Assembly: GCF_003315195.1 (NCBI RefSeq)
Contig: NZ_QNRV01000007.1
Location: 27,170-91,169 of the forward strand
Direction: 5' to 3'
DNA length: 64,000 bases
Source: Sutterella wadsworthensis
GTDB taxonomy: Bacteria; Pseudomonadota; Gammaproteobacteria; Burkholderiales; Burkholderiaceae_F
Below are positions 15,630 through 25,118 of this stretch, piece after piece (within the stretch, counting starts at the first letter, position 1; each line of letters opens with the position of its first letter). The position numbers and the translations under genes were made by a program. The notes below the pieces were generated by a model. It worked only from the letters and a program-made list of their open reading frames with translations, did no database searches and was not told the DNA's origin.

Positions 15630-18214
15630 CCGACGACCTTTCACACAAACCCGTCGATGCCAGCGGACAATTACCAGCGGCCGGCGCAGCGAATACTGCG
15701 CCGGCTGAGCAGCCTGCCGCAGCGTCGCCGCAGTCTTCTGCCCCCGCAGAATCCGCCAAAAGCGAAGAGGCGACGGCGTCCTCACCTGCTCCCCAGCCCT
15801 TGGAAGTCGGCCGCAGCCCTGCCGTTGTTTTTCTGCGCCGCACGGCCTATGTCCTGCTTTCTGCGGCGATCATGACCGTGGGTTTATACGGCGGGTATGC
15901 TGTTCTCAAAAATCGCGCGGCCTCGGAAGCTGCGCCGCCGCTCCTCGAAGGCATTCCCTTTTCGAGCGTGCTTTACTCGCGAGAAAACGTCCTCCTTCGC
16001 GTCGTACCGGCCGCTGACGGCATCTTCCGCGTTAAAACACCCCTCGAATCGATCGATCCCAAACTGGTTGAAGCCACCATCGCCTATGAGGACCGGAACT
16101 TCTATAAGCACCCGGGCTTTGATCTTCTGGCGCTGATTCGCTCGGCCGCCAGCACCTACATCGGCGGCTGGCGCACCGGCGCGTCGACGATCACCATGCA
16201 GCTTGCCCGCATGCGGCTCCATCTGCAGACAGATACACCCGACGGGAAACTTCGGCAGATCTGGCATGCGATGCGCTACGAAGCGCATTACACGAAGCGG
16301 CAGATTCTTGAGGCCTACCTCAACCTCGCGCCCTACGGCAGCAATGTGGAGGGCGCAGAAGCTGCCGCAGCCGTATGGTTCCATAAAGAGGCTTCCCATC
16401 TCACGCCGGCAGAAGTCGCAGCGCTCGCCGTTATTCCGCAGAATCCCGTCAAACGGCGCCCTTACCCCCAAGGCAGCACGCCGCTCGATACCGCGCGGCT
16501 GCGGCTCGCACGGATCCTCGTGGAGCAAGGCGTTTATCCGCCCTCGGCCGCCGCGGCGCTGCGAGCGCCGCTGGAGGTTTTCGGTCCGGAACACCTCCCT
16601 TTTCTCGCTCCCCACTACGCGCAAACGGTTCTGAACCGCATAGTGGGGACCCCGGAGCGGTCAGAACCCAACGCTGACGAAACGGCTTTCAAAGCGGGAA
16701 AACTTAAAGGGACGCTTTCGCTCGATGTTCAATCGGCAATGGAAGCGCTCGTTCGTGAAACCATTGCACGGCTCTCGCCTTGGGGCGTGAAGAATGCCGC
16801 CCTTTCGGTGGTTGACGCCCGCGACCGTTCCGTGCTCGCCATGGTGGGCTCGGCAAACTTCTTTGACCCCTCAATTCAGGGCGAGGTCAATGCCTGGACG
16901 GCCAAGCGAAGCCCTGGTTCCATGCTGAAGCCCTTCACCTATGCGCTCGCACTCGATCAAGGGCTTATTCACGAAAAGACGGTCTTGATCGACAGCCCGA
17001 TCGCCATCGGCGGATGGGCCCCGGACAATGCAGACGGCAGCTTCCGGGGGCCGCTCTCCGCCGAAGATGCATTGGTGCTCTCGCGCAATATTCCGGCGGT
17101 CGATTTGGAAAAGCGCCTCAGTCCCGGGCTTTATGAATTCCTCAAACGCGCCGGCGTCGAGCTCACCCATGATAAAAATTGGTACGGGCTCTCCCTTGTT
17201 TTGGGGGGCGCAGAAATCACCATGGCTGACGCCGCCAAGCTCTACGCCATGGTCGCGGGGGAAGGACTCCTTCGGCCGCTGCGGCTTCTGGAAGCTCAAG
17301 CCTCCCCAGCCGAGGCCGATCCGCTTTCGCGTGAAGCGCAGTTTGTCCTTCGCCGCATGCTCGCTTCGCGCGGAGAATCGGTGACGATTCGCGGCGCGAG
17401 CCGCGAGCTCCTCTATAAAACCGGAACCAGCAACGGCTGGCGCGATGCATGGACCGCCGGCATGGTCGGTCCCTATGTCATCGTCGTGTGGCTCGGCGAC
17501 TTTGCCGGACGTCCCAACCCGCAGCTTCAGGGCGCGCATCTTGCCGCCCCGCTCTTTCGCGCGGCGGCTTTGCGTCTGGGGAGCATCCCCGCCCTCGACT
17601 GGCCGACCGTGGTCAGTGCTCAGCAAGAGGCCGAAGACAAACATTTAAAAGTTGCTCTAGAACCGGTCTGCGCGGCAACGGGCGACCTGGATATTCGGCT
17701 CTGCAGCCGGCGAACCAACGCCTGGATCCTTCCCGGCCGCACCTCCGTGCGGGATTCAGGTGTTTTTCGCGAAATTTGGATTGACAAAGAAACCGGGCTT
17801 CGGGCCTGCGGCCCCGGTCCCGGCATTGAAAGACGCGTTTGGGAATTTTGGCCGACGCACTTTCAAAAGGTCTTTCTGGCGGCGGGCATCGCCAAGGAGC
17901 CGCCCCCGCCATACACGGCCCAATGTGCTGAACGCTTGGGCGTCCCAGGGGGCCGCGCACCGGTGATCACCTCTCCCAAAGCGGGAGCCGCCATTTACTC
18001 GCCTGCCGGCTTTGACGCAGCCCGTGTGCTCCTCGCTGCGGGGGCCGATCCGGACGCCGCCATTCTCTATTGGTATGCCGACGGCGCATTTCTGGGTGCC
18101 CGCCGAGTCGGCAAGGCGCTCGAATGGTCTGCACCCGCCGGTACGCATGAACTCGCTGTTGTGGATGATCTCGGGCGCACGAGCACGATGCGCCTGACGA
18201 TCAGACGCCGATAA
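15626..18214 (+). CDS. pbpC: Penicillin-binding protein 1C, peptidoglycan glycosyltransferase/transpeptidase
   Basis: 862 aa. A ~70-residue Ala/Pro-rich cytoplasmic tail precedes one membrane span (about 75-95). The glycosyltransferase family 51 domain shows AYEDRNFYKHPG (near 152), GASTITMQLARM (near 185) and RQILEAYLNLAPYG. The transpeptidase domain shows SPGSMLKPF (SxxK near 430), SRN and KTGTSNGWRDAW (near 597). The C-terminal ~100 residues form the BiPBP_C Ig-like domain. The order yfhM-pbpC with a four-base overlap is the well-known arrangement. All catalytic motifs are present. Confidence 0.95.
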   Translation: MTDDLSHKPVDASGQLPAAGAANTAPAEQPAAASPQSSAPAESAKSEEATASSPAPQPLEVGRSPAVVFLRRTAYVLLSAAIMTVGLYGGYAVLKNRAASEAAPPLLEGIPFSSVLYSRENVLLRVVPAADGIFRVKTPLESIDPKLVEATIAYEDRNFYKHPGFDLLALIRSAASTYIGGWRTGASTITMQLARMRLHLQTDTPDGKLRQIWHAMRYEAHYTKRQILEAYLNLAPYGSNVEGAEAAAAVWFHKEASHLTPAEVAALAVIPQNPVKRRPYPQGSTPLDTARLRLARILVEQGVYPPSAAAALRAPLEVFGPEHLPFLAPHYAQTVLNRIVGTPERSEPNADETAFKAGKLKGTLSLDVQSAMEALVRETIARLSPWGVKNAALSVVDARDRSVLAMVGSANFFDPSIQGEVNAWTAKRSPGSMLKPFTYALALDQGLIHEKTVLIDSPIAIGGWAPDNADGSFRGPLSAEDALVLSRNIPAVDLEKRLSPGLYEFLKRAGVELTHDKNWYGLSLVLGGAEITMADAAKLYAMVAGEGLLRPLRLLEAQASPAEADPLSREAQFVLRRMLASRGESVTIRGASRELLYKTGTSNGWRDAWTAGMVGPYVIVVWLGDFAGRPNPQLQGAHLAAPLFRAAALRLGSIPALDWPTVVSAQQEAEDKHLKVALEPVCAATGDLDIRLCSRRTNAWILPGRTSVRDSGVFREIWIDKETGLRACGPGPGIERRVWEFWPTHFQKVFLAAGIAKEPPPPYTAQCAERLGVPGGRAPVITSPKAGAAIYSPAGFDAARVLLAAGADPDAAILYWYADGAFLGARRVGKALEWSAPAGTHELAVVDDLGRTSTMRLTIRRR

Positions 18215-18399
18215 TCACGAGAACCCGGCACGGCCGGCTGTCTGCCGGCCAAGGGTCTGGAAGAACCGATTGGCGCAAGGTCTAACACTTTTTTATAAAT
18301 TCCTATGTTTGACCTCAGCGTTCCCGCACTAACCTTGTCATATCTGAACAATGATTCAGAAATCGCCGCAATGGCTATTGCAAAGAAAGGAGCTTTGTT

Positions 18400-18957
18400 A
18401 TGAAGAAGAGGTTTGCTGCAGCCGCCGGCAGCGGCTCCGGATTTCGACGCTCGCTCGGCGCTTTGGCTTTGATGCTCACCTGCGGCGTCTTTGCCGCTTT
18501 CTCAGCCCTGCCTTCACCGGCATTGGCCGGCCCGCCGCCCGGCATGCACCATCCCGGGCCCGGCTTTGGCGGTCCTGGTCATCGCCCGGGCTTCCGCCCC
18601 GGCCCGCCTCCGCCCCCGCCGAGATACCATCGCGGCTGGCACCCTCGTCCTTGGTACCGCAGCTGGGGTTTCTGGGCGCCGACGATTACGGTCGGCACGA
18701 TCCTCGGCGCAGAGCTCTATCGCTCCTCGACGCCGCGCTATGTTGAGGTCCCGGTGCAGACGGTTCCCGTCACGCCGAGCACGTCCTATGCGGCCGCGGC
18801 TCCCGCGGCATCGGGCGCTGCCGGATCCGGCAGCTATCCGTGGTATTGGTGCTCGAGCGAACAAGGATACTTCCCGACCGTTCGCTCCTGCCCGCTCGGC
18901 TGGGAGACCGTGATGGGTTCGAGCAGCACAACGCCTCCCGCGCCGCCCGCTCCCTAA
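18400..18957 (+). CDS. Secreted Pro/Gly/His-rich protein with C-terminal cysteine motif
   Basis: 185 aa, with AAAGGAG seven bases before the ATG. Signal peptide with cleavage near SPALA. The mature part opens with a Pro/Gly/His-rich stretch (GPPPGMHHPGPGFGGPGH), then a short hydrophobic segment (TITVGTILGAEL) and ends with SYPWYWCSSEQGYFPTVRSCPLGWETV. The YWC...YFPxVxxCPxGW motif recurs in many short betaproteobacterial envelope proteins of unknown function. It is a single gene closed by a terminator. Confidence 0.8.
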   Translation: MKKRFAAAAGSGSGFRRSLGALALMLTCGVFAAFSALPSPALAGPPPGMHHPGPGFGGPGHRPGFRPGPPPPPPRYHRGWHPRPWYRSWGFWAPTITVGTILGAELYRSSTPRYVEVPVQTVPVTPSTSYAAAAPAASGAAGSGSYPWYWCSSEQGYFPTVRSCPLGWETVMGSSSTTPPAPPAP

Positions 18958-18962
18958 ACGGC

Positions 18963-19006
18963 AAATGCCCGCCCGAAATCATTGAATGATTCCCGGCGGG
19001 CATTTT
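18963..19006. terminator. Bidirectional terminator between the secreted protein gene and purF
   Basis: AAATGCCCGCC (18963-18973) pairs with GGCGGGCATTT (18995-19005), with T or A tracts on both sides. It can end transcription of both converging genes. Confidence 0.85.
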
Positions 19007-19053
19007 CATGAACCCAAACGGCTATCGTTTAGCTCCGACAAGAGCATTCGGCG

Positions 19054-20565
19054 TTATTCGTTTGCGCCTTCGCCTTCTTCATCGTCCTGAGCCTTGGGCT
19101 GAGGAGCGGCCTGAGCTTGGCTCAGGCGATCGAGATATTCGCTCGTCACGTCGCCCGTGACATAAACGCCGTCAAAGCACGAGCAATCGAAGGCCGGAAT
19201 CGACGGGTTCAAATCCGAAAGCGCATTCTTCAGGCCGTCAAGCGTCTGGAAGATCACCTTGTCGGCGCCGATCACTTCAGCCACAGCGTCCGCATCCTTG
19301 CCGTCGCCGCAGATCAGTTCCGACTTCGTCGGCATATCAATGCCGTAGACATTCGGGAACATCACGCGGGGCGCAGAAGAAGCAACATAGACCTTCTTTG
19401 CGCCGGACTCGCGCGCCATACGGACGATTTCCTTCATCGTCGTGCCGCGCACGATGGAGTCGTCAACGAGCAGCAGGTTCTTGCCTTCAAATTCCACGGG
19501 CATGGCGTTGAGTTTTTGACGCACGCTCTTCTTGCGGGTCGTCTGCCCGGGCATGATGAAGGTGCGGCCGATATAGCGATTTTTAATGAACCCTTCGCGG
19601 TAGGGGAGCTCAAGCTGCTTGGCGAGCTCCTGCGCACACGGCCGAGAGCTGTCCGGGATCGGCATGACGACGTCAACATCCTTGAGGTCAATCGTCTTTT
19701 TCACCGTTTCGGCCAAATAAACGCCGAGATTGAGGCGGGCGCCATAGACGCTGATGCCGTCAATGAGGGAATCCGGACGCGCAAAATAGACGTATTCGAA
19801 AGCGCAGGGATTCTTCACTGGATTCTCGGCGCACTGACGCGTTTCAACGTTCCCCTTGAAATCGATCCAAAGCGCTTCGCCGGGTTCCAGATCGCGTTCG
19901 AGCTTAAAGCCGAGCCCCACCATCGTCACCGATTCCGAGCTCACCATCCATTCGCGTTCGCCGTTGGCAGCAATCGCCGAACCGAAGCAGATCGGCCGAA
20001 TGGCATGCGGATCACGGAAGGCAAGGAGCCCCTTGCCGGCAATCAGCGCCACCACGGCGTAGGAGCCCCGCACGCGCTTATGTACGGCCGCGACGGCCTT
20101 GAAGATGCCGTCAGCGTCAAGACTGCCGCCGTCGCAGACGCGGGAGATTTCATTGGCTAAAACGTTGAGCAGCACTTCCGAATCGCTCGTCGTGTTGATA
20201 TGACGATGATCGTGCTCGTACAGATCCTGCTTAAGCGCCTCGGCATTGGTCAGGTTGCCGTTGTGAGCGAGCATGATGCCGTAAGGCGCATTGACGTAAA
20301 AGGGCTGCGACTCCTGATTCGAACTCGCACAGCCCTGCGTCGGGTAGCGCACGTGACCGATGCCGACATTGCCCGTCAGATCACGCATGTTGCGCGTACG
20401 GAAGACGTCGCGCACCAGGCCCATGGCCTTATGAATGTGGAACTGCAGACCGTCGAGCGTCGCAATGCCCGCCGCATCCTGACCGCGGTGCTGCAAAAGG
20501 AGCAGCGCGTCGTAGAGGCGTTGATTAACAGGTTCATTGGAAAGGAGGGCAACAATGCCGCACAT
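19054..20565 (-). CDS. purF: Amidophosphoribosyltransferase
   Basis: 503 aa; first committed step of purine synthesis (PRPP + glutamine to phosphoribosylamine). The mature nucleophile Cys2 follows the start Met (MCGIVALLSN), with the class II glutaminase text LLQHRGQDAAG and HVRYPTQG. The PRPP-binding motif LLVDDSIVRGTTMKEIV is present at about 363-379. It has the non-Fe-S, E. coli-like layout. The C-terminal ~20 residues are a low-complexity acidic tail (DDEEGEGANE). It lies 176 bp downstream of cvpA, as is usual in the order. Confidence 0.97.
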   Translation of the reverse strand: MCGIVALLSNEPVNQRLYDALLLLQHRGQDAAGIATLDGLQFHIHKAMGLVRDVFRTRNMRDLTGNVGIGHVRYPTQGCASSNQESQPFYVNAPYGIMLAHNGNLTNAEALKQDLYEHDHRHINTTSDSEVLLNVLANEISRVCDGGSLDADGIFKAVAAVHKRVRGSYAVVALIAGKGLLAFRDPHAIRPICFGSAIAANGEREWMVSSESVTMVGLGFKLERDLEPGEALWIDFKGNVETRQCAENPVKNPCAFEYVYFARPDSLIDGISVYGARLNLGVYLAETVKKTIDLKDVDVVMPIPDSSRPCAQELAKQLELPYREGFIKNRYIGRTFIMPGQTTRKKSVRQKLNAMPVEFEGKNLLLVDDSIVRGTTMKEIVRMARESGAKKVYVASSAPRVMFPNVYGIDMPTKSELICGDGKDADAVAEVIGADKVIFQTLDGLKNALSDLNPSIPAFDCSCFDGVYVTGDVTSEYLDRLSQAQAAPQPKAQDDEEGEGANE

Positions 20566-20741
20566 GGATGTAATCCTCGATTAGGCCGGGGTGAACGCCC
20601 GAAGAGAAAATAGGAAAAAGGGAAAAAACAGTAACTTTGCGCGCATGGGCTATAACGGCACAATGCGCAAAGCCGCCCGGACGAGTCTCGGAGCGGCTTT
20701 GAGTGAAAACTTGCACATGATATGAATGAGCCCTGCCTCTC

Positions 20742-21245
20742 TCAGCTGCGGCGATAAGACCGGCGCATGTCAGCGAGCCATGCCGGCAGATAGGGCATCG
20801 ACCAATTGATGATCGTTTCCGTCGGTCCGATCAGCACGGACTGCTGCCACATACGGCTTTCATGGATGGAAGCGGGCATACCGAAAAAGAAGACACAGGC
20901 GCAGACAACCACAATGCCGCGCAGGAAGCCGAAAACGGCGCCCAGAGCGCGGTCTTCAAAGCGCAGCGCCGCCGTTTCAAGCAGACGCCGAATAATGGCC
21001 GAAAGCAGTCCCACCACAAAGAGGCAGGCCACAACGATCAGGACAGCCGCAATGATGACGCGCGGCAGCCATCCGATGCTTTCAAGCGGAATGTGTTCGG
21101 CGACAACCGCGGAATAGTTCATCGCCAGAAAGATGCCTGCAACCCAGCCGGCAATGGCCAGCACTTCACGCAGCACGCCGCGCATGATTCCAACAATGGT
21201 GGAAAGTGCGAGAACGGCAATGATGATCCAGTCGATTTCCGTCAT
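20742..21245 (-). CDS. cvpA: CvpA family inner-membrane protein
   Basis: 167 aa with four hydrophobic spans (about 5-20, 25-47, 62-85, 100-122). The opening TEIDWIIIAVLALSTIVGIMRGVLREVL is the usual CvpA start. The family is needed for colicin V export and for envelope tolerance in enterobacteria; its precise activity is not settled. It is located directly upstream of purF, the classical cvpA-purF pairing. A GC-rich hairpin without a U-tract (20673-20700) lies in the gap and could be a processing or pausing site. Confidence 0.93.
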   Translation of the reverse strand: MTEIDWIIIAVLALSTIVGIMRGVLREVLAIAGWVAGIFLAMNYSAVVAEHIPLESIGWLPRVIIAAVLIVVACLFVVGLLSAIIRRLLETAALRFEDRALGAVFGFLRGIVVVCACVFFFGMPASIHESRMWQQSVLIGPTETIINWSMPYLPAWLADMRRSYRRS

Positions 21246-21438
21246 GAGTGCGCTGCAGGCGGGAGATAAATGAGTGAGAGAAAATAGGGAGCTTTACGCT
21301 GCCCGTTTCCGGCTGCCTCAAGAGCGCCGCCGGACTTCTCTTAAAAAGGCTACATTGTACCGAAAATTGTCTGCCGGACTTTCGATTCCCTCGGAGGTTT
21401 TATGACCCCGAAGCGACCTGCTGTCCGGCCTCAAAGCA

Positions 21439-22794
21439 TTAATCTTTTTTCGCCAGATAGGGCTTTTGAGCGATGCCGTTAAGCATGATCGTACCCCGTA
21501 CGCCTTCGGCTTCAGATTTCTCGGCATAAAGCCCCACACGAACCTTCCAAAGTGCGCCGCCCTCATTGGTACGGTACGCGGGGAGCCCCAGGAGCGCGAG
21601 TTTTTTCACTGTGCGCTCCGCGGCGGCTTCGTTGCTCGTAGCGACAACCTGCACATACCAGCCCTTGCCCGTGGGCGGCGCGATGCCGGCTGACTTTGCG
21701 GCCGGCTGCGGCTTCTGAGCCGGTTTCTGAGCCTTTGGATCGGGCTTTGCCGCCGTCTTCTCGGCAGGTTTGGCAGGCGTTTTTTCGGCCTTTTCAGATT
21801 TCGCCGCCTGCGCTGGCGCTGCCGTCTTGCCGGGCTGCTTCGGAGCGGCCTCGGCGGCTCCTTTCGCTTCACGCTCAAGATTGGCTTTAGCAGTCGACTC
21901 CGCGCGGCCCATAGACGTATCCGACACATCCACGTCGCCCGCCTGAGCACGATCCCCGTGAGCCGCCGGCGGCACATTCAGCGTTGTGCTCGTCTCGCTT
22001 TCTTTAGGAATATTGATGTCGGTACTCTCGAGCTTAGACGTGTCGATCGGCGGTTCGTTATCGATCACGAAAGGCGCGGCAACCACCGCGGCCATCAGAA
22101 GAACAGCCGCTCCCACCATGCGGTGCTTAGTGCGTCGGCGGGCAAGCAGCTCCGCATCCGTGAGCGGACGACGAGCCGGACGTTCAGCGGCGCGTTCACG
22201 TTCGGCCTGAGCGCGCACTTGTTCGCGCGGCACGGGCTTCAAGGCCGGTTTAAGAACTTCAGCATCTTCGCTCTCACCTGCCGCCGCAGGGGACGGATCC
22301 GGTTCCTGGCGAGGTTCAGGCATGACAAAAGGCGCCTGCGCAGCCGGAGCGCCTGCGGCCTCGGGCGCCAGAATTTGAGCGGCCTCCGGTGCAGAGACGC
22401 TTTCGGCTGAAGCCCCCCATTGGGGCTCTTTTTTATCCGTCGTCGGCGCATGAATACCATACGGATCCCAGGGGGCTGCTTTAGGCGCAGTCGGCGCTGC
22501 GGCTTGGCGTTCCGGCGGCTGAGGCGCTTGAGGAGGAGCACTTTGCTCCCCAGCGGTCTGAGCCGCAGGTTCAGCAAAGTCAAAGGGCGGAGGTTCCGTC
22601 GGCTGAGCGGACGGTGCCGTCTGCCCGCCCGTCTGCGTTCCCTCATTGAATCGTCCTAATGACGGCTCCGTTCTCGGTCCAAAGGTGGGTTCGGCATGCG
22701 GCGCGGCAGTGCCAGCCTCTTCCGGCGTTTGCATCGTCGCGAGCTTCACCCCTTCAGGGCGTTGATTTTTCCGGAAAGGATTAAAGAACGACAT
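21439..22794 (-). CDS. SPOR-domain cell-division protein (DedD-like)
   Basis: 451 aa. A long Pro/Ala-rich cytoplasmic region leads to one membrane span (GAAVLLMAAVVAAPFVI, about 228-244), then a Lys/Ala/Pro-rich periplasmic linker and a C-terminal SPOR domain (GWYVQVVATSNEAAAERTVKKLALLG to the end) that binds denuded glycan at septa. It is the gene normally found between folC and cvpA in Burkholderiales. The cytoplasmic part is longer than in most relatives. Confidence 0.88.
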   Translation of the reverse strand: MSFFNPFRKNQRPEGVKLATMQTPEEAGTAAPHAEPTFGPRTEPSLGRFNEGTQTGGQTAPSAQPTEPPPFDFAEPAAQTAGEQSAPPQAPQPPERQAAAPTAPKAAPWDPYGIHAPTTDKKEPQWGASAESVSAPEAAQILAPEAAGAPAAQAPFVMPEPRQEPDPSPAAAGESEDAEVLKPALKPVPREQVRAQAERERAAERPARRPLTDAELLARRRTKHRMVGAAVLLMAAVVAAPFVIDNEPPIDTSKLESTDINIPKESETSTTLNVPPAAHGDRAQAGDVDVSDTSMGRAESTAKANLEREAKGAAEAAPKQPGKTAAPAQAAKSEKAEKTPAKPAEKTAAKPDPKAQKPAQKPQPAAKSAGIAPPTGKGWYVQVVATSNEAAAERTVKKLALLGLPAYRTNEGGALWKVRVGLYAEKSEAEGVRGTIMLNGIAQKPYLAKKD

Positions 22795-22832
22795 GGGAAC
22801 GCCTCGAGCATTACAAGCAATAAAAACAGTAT

Positions 22833-22883
22833 GAGCTTCACCGCTCGTCCTCTTCTATGACCGAAGACAATGGTGAAGCTCAC
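22833..22883 (-). terminator. Long-loop inverted repeat between the cupin gene and the SPOR gene
   Basis: TGAGCTTCACC (22833-22843) pairs with GGTGAAGCTCA (22873-22883) across a 29-base loop. On the minus strand it is followed by a partial T tract, so it may terminate the cupin transcript before the SPOR gene. The loop is long for a terminator. Confidence 0.45.
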
Positions 22884-22945
22884 AAAATTCTATCAGCGGT
22901 CCTGTCGGCCGCCCTATCGTTCTAACTTTTCGATAAGAAGAAATT

Positions 22946-23332
22946 TCAGTGCCACGGCGCCTTTTCTTCGCAAGGCATCCCGTCGGTCATCGTAAAGCCC
23001 TCGAGACTGCCGCACTTCGTTTGAATACAGACAAAGCGCATAGCCTCGGTCGGCAATGCCCGAATGGCGCGCTTAGCTGCCGGCGCCACACGGAGCCAGT
23101 CGCCGGCACGAAGCGCAATCACCTCGCCGTCAAGCCAGATTTCGCCAGCGCCAGAAAGGATCCCGTAGAGCTCCTCATTTTGCCGGTGCGCATGCACAAA
23201 CGGTACGGCAGCACCAGCTGGCAAGTCATTGACAGAGACTTCACAGCCCGTTAGGCCAAGCTCATCATGGAGCTCCGTGCGGGCGTCGCCAGAAGCATGA
23301 ATGAGCGTGAAGTTCTTCTTGGATGAATTCAT
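22946..23332 (-). CDS. Cupin-domain protein
   Basis: 128 aa from ATG 23332. An in-frame ATG at 23404 lies inside a palindromic site, so the shorter form is preferred. The cupin metal motif is visible: VHAHRQNEELYGILSGAGEIWLDG with two His and Glu, and a second strand set ending MRFVCIQ. Small cupins of this type bind a divalent metal and may act as isomerases, dioxygenases or sensors; no substrate can be named. It is not part of the usual folC-SPOR order, so it is an insertion in that operon, with its own upstream palindrome and terminator, and is probably separately regulated. Confidence 0.8.
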   Translation of the reverse strand: MNSSKKNFTLIHASGDARTELHDELGLTGCEVSVNDLPAGAAVPFVHAHRQNEELYGILSGAGEIWLDGEVIALRAGDWLRVAPAAKRAIRALPTEAMRFVCIQTKCGSLEGFTMTDGMPCEEKAPWH

Positions 23333-23395
23333 GATTTTTATCCATTGATTGTAAGAGCAGGGAAGTTCATTAACGAAAGGGAAGATCTCAAAGTG

Positions 23396-23409
23396 GTTCG
23401 ACATCGAAT
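23396..23409. promoter_or_regulatory. Operator-like palindrome, copy A, upstream of the cupin gene
   Basis: GTTCGACATCGAAT, an imperfect dyad centred 70 bases before the cupin start. It matches two other sites in the window (23465-23478 and 59779-59792) under the consensus GTTCGAYRTCGAWY. Confidence 0.6.
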
Positions 23410-23420
23410 TATTTATTTCG

Positions 23421-23450
23421 TTAAAAGCCGCTCTGTGGTGGGAGCGGCTT
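23421..23450 (-). terminator. Hairpin between folC and the cupin gene
   Basis: AAGCCGCT (23425-23432) pairs with AGCGGCTT (23443-23450); on the minus strand TTTT follows. It probably ends the folC transcript. It sits between palindrome copies A and B. Confidence 0.55.
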
Positions 23451-23463
23451 CGATCGTTATGTT

Positions 23464-23479
23464 AGTTCGATATCGAACT
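23464..23479. promoter_or_regulatory. Operator-like palindrome, copy B, perfect 16-bp dyad
   Basis: AGTTCGATATCGAACT is a perfect inverted repeat, 69 bases centre-to-centre from copy A and 132 bases before the cupin start. It is typical of a dimeric repressor site. Confidence 0.65.
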
Positions 23480-23567
23480 TTTGTCAACAGACAAATATCT
23501 TCTCCGCGAACCTGCGCTTCCTCGGGCAGACTCGCGGAGAATCTTCAAGGACCCCGGACGCTGATGA

Positions 23568-24911
23568 TCACCGGCGCAGTCCTTCCTTAGCAAAGACCTC
23601 AAGCGCTTCGCCGACCGTCACGAAGGATCCGAAAATAATGATGCGCACTGGCGCCGCAGGCTCGTCCTCGGCTGAGAGGCGAGCGGCATAAAGCGCGTCC
23701 GCAATGGTCGGAAAGGATTCAATCGCACGCTCCTTCACGCCGCCCTCGAGCATCTTAGCTTTGAGCGCCTCGGCCGAGCCCCCTCGCGGACCGGGCAAGC
23801 CGGCAATGAACCAGCGATCGATTTCCGGCGCTGTCAGTCGGACCACCTGAGCACGATCCTTATCTTCGAGCATGCCGAAAACGGCCAAGGTCTTTTCTCC
23901 TGGCTTTCGGGAGACATGAAGGTTTTCTGCCAAGACACCCGCCGCCTGAGGGTTGTGCCCCACATCGAGGAGCGTCGTGCAGGGCTGGGTCGTAATCTCT
24001 TCAAAACGCGCCGTGATGCGTACCTGAGTGAGGCCGGCAGCGGCGGCGGCTTCCGTCACGGGAAGACGATTGAGGAGCGAAATAATCGCTGCAAGGGCGC
24101 CCGCCGCGTTGCGGTATTGATTTTCACCCTGGAGCGCAGGCCGCGGCAGCTGCCAGCTGAGGTCGCCCATGCGGAATTGGAATGACCCGTCAAGATGCTC
24201 CGTCACACTGAAATCGCGGTTGATGAGCAGAAGCTTCGCGCCGATTTCGGCAGCGTAGCCAACCAGCGTTGACGGCGGATTGGGGTCCGAGCAGATGGCC
24301 GGCCGCCCGGAGCGGTAGATATGCGCCTTCTCGACGGCGATTGCTTCTCGAGTGTTCCCCAGAAATGCCGTATGGTCAATGCCGATCGCCGCCACAATAG
24401 AAACGTCCGGATCGACGGCATTCATGGCATCGAGCCGGCCGCCCAAGCCGATTTCGAGGATCACTACGTCTGGATGCGCATTCTGAAAAAGTTTGAGCAC
24501 CGCGAGGCCGGTGTATTCGAAGTACGAGAGCGTCATCCCGCCTCGTGCGGACTCCACTTCGCCAAAGGCAGCGATCAGCGCCTCGTCCGAGACTTCCTCA
24601 CCACTGAGGAGCGCGCGTTCATTGAAGCGAATGAGGTGCGGCGACGTATGCATGGCCGTACGGAACCCTGCCTCGCGCCAAATGCGCTCCATGACGGCGC
24701 AGGTGGACCCTTTGCCGTTCGTGCCGGCAACCGTGACGACGGGACATTCAAACTTAATCCCCATGCGGGCGATCATCGTCTGCATGCGCTCCAACCCCAT
24801 ATCGATGGGCTTATCGTGGAGCTTCTCAATGAACTCGAGCCATTGATTAAGCGAAGCACCGGCAGCAGGCGCCTGATGCGGCGCAGAAACAGAGACTACG
24901 GGGATAGTCAT
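23568..24911 (-). CDS. folC: Bifunctional folylpolyglutamate synthase/dihydrofolate synthase
   Basis: 447 aa from ATG 24911 (the longer frame would run through the upstream terminator). It adds glutamate to dihydropteroate and tetrahydrofolates. The ATP-binding P-loop TVAGTNGKGSTCAVME is at about 60-75, with the Mur-ligase-family text YFEYTGLAVLKLF and ILEIGLGGRLDAMN following, and the C-terminal domain LLDVGHNPQAAGVLA. It sits between accD and the SPOR gene as in other Burkholderiales, but a terminator upstream separates it from accD. Confidence 0.95.
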   Translation of the reverse strand: MTIPVVSVSAPHQAPAAGASLNQWLEFIEKLHDKPIDMGLERMQTMIARMGIKFECPVVTVAGTNGKGSTCAVMERIWREAGFRTAMHTSPHLIRFNERALLSGEEVSDEALIAAFGEVESARGGMTLSYFEYTGLAVLKLFQNAHPDVVILEIGLGGRLDAMNAVDPDVSIVAAIGIDHTAFLGNTREAIAVEKAHIYRSGRPAICSDPNPPSTLVGYAAEIGAKLLLINRDFSVTEHLDGSFQFRMGDLSWQLPRPALQGENQYRNAAGALAAIISLLNRLPVTEAAAAAGLTQVRITARFEEITTQPCTTLLDVGHNPQAAGVLAENLHVSRKPGEKTLAVFGMLEDKDRAQVVRLTAPEIDRWFIAGLPGPRGGSAEALKAKMLEGGVKERAIESFPTIADALYAARLSAEDEPAAPVRIIIFGSFVTVGEALEVFAKEGLRR

Positions 24912-24933
24912 AGCAGTGAAATCCAACTCATCG

Positions 24934-24975
24934 AAAAAACAATAAAGACACGGGCTGCGGATGCATGCCCGTGTC
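24934..24975 (-). terminator. Terminator downstream of accD
   Basis: GACACGGGC (24947-24955) pairs with GCCCGTGTC (24967-24975); the minus strand then reads TTTATTGTTTTTTC. It lies between accD and folC, so folC needs its own promoter or read-through. Confidence 0.75.
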
Positions 24976-25118
24976 AAAGAAACTTACCGCATCGGCAGCC
25001 GTATCCCGCTTCAGCGAATGTCTGACCTATTCAGAAACCCGGAAAAAAGCTGCGTTCGCCAAACCAATGAGCGGGAAATGCGCTCAGGAGGGAGCCGCGC
25101 CGCTGCAGACGATCGGCC

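Noticed and set aside
20673..20700. Terminator between cvpA and purF
   Set aside because: The stem is good but no T-tract follows on the minus strand, so read-through to purF is expected.
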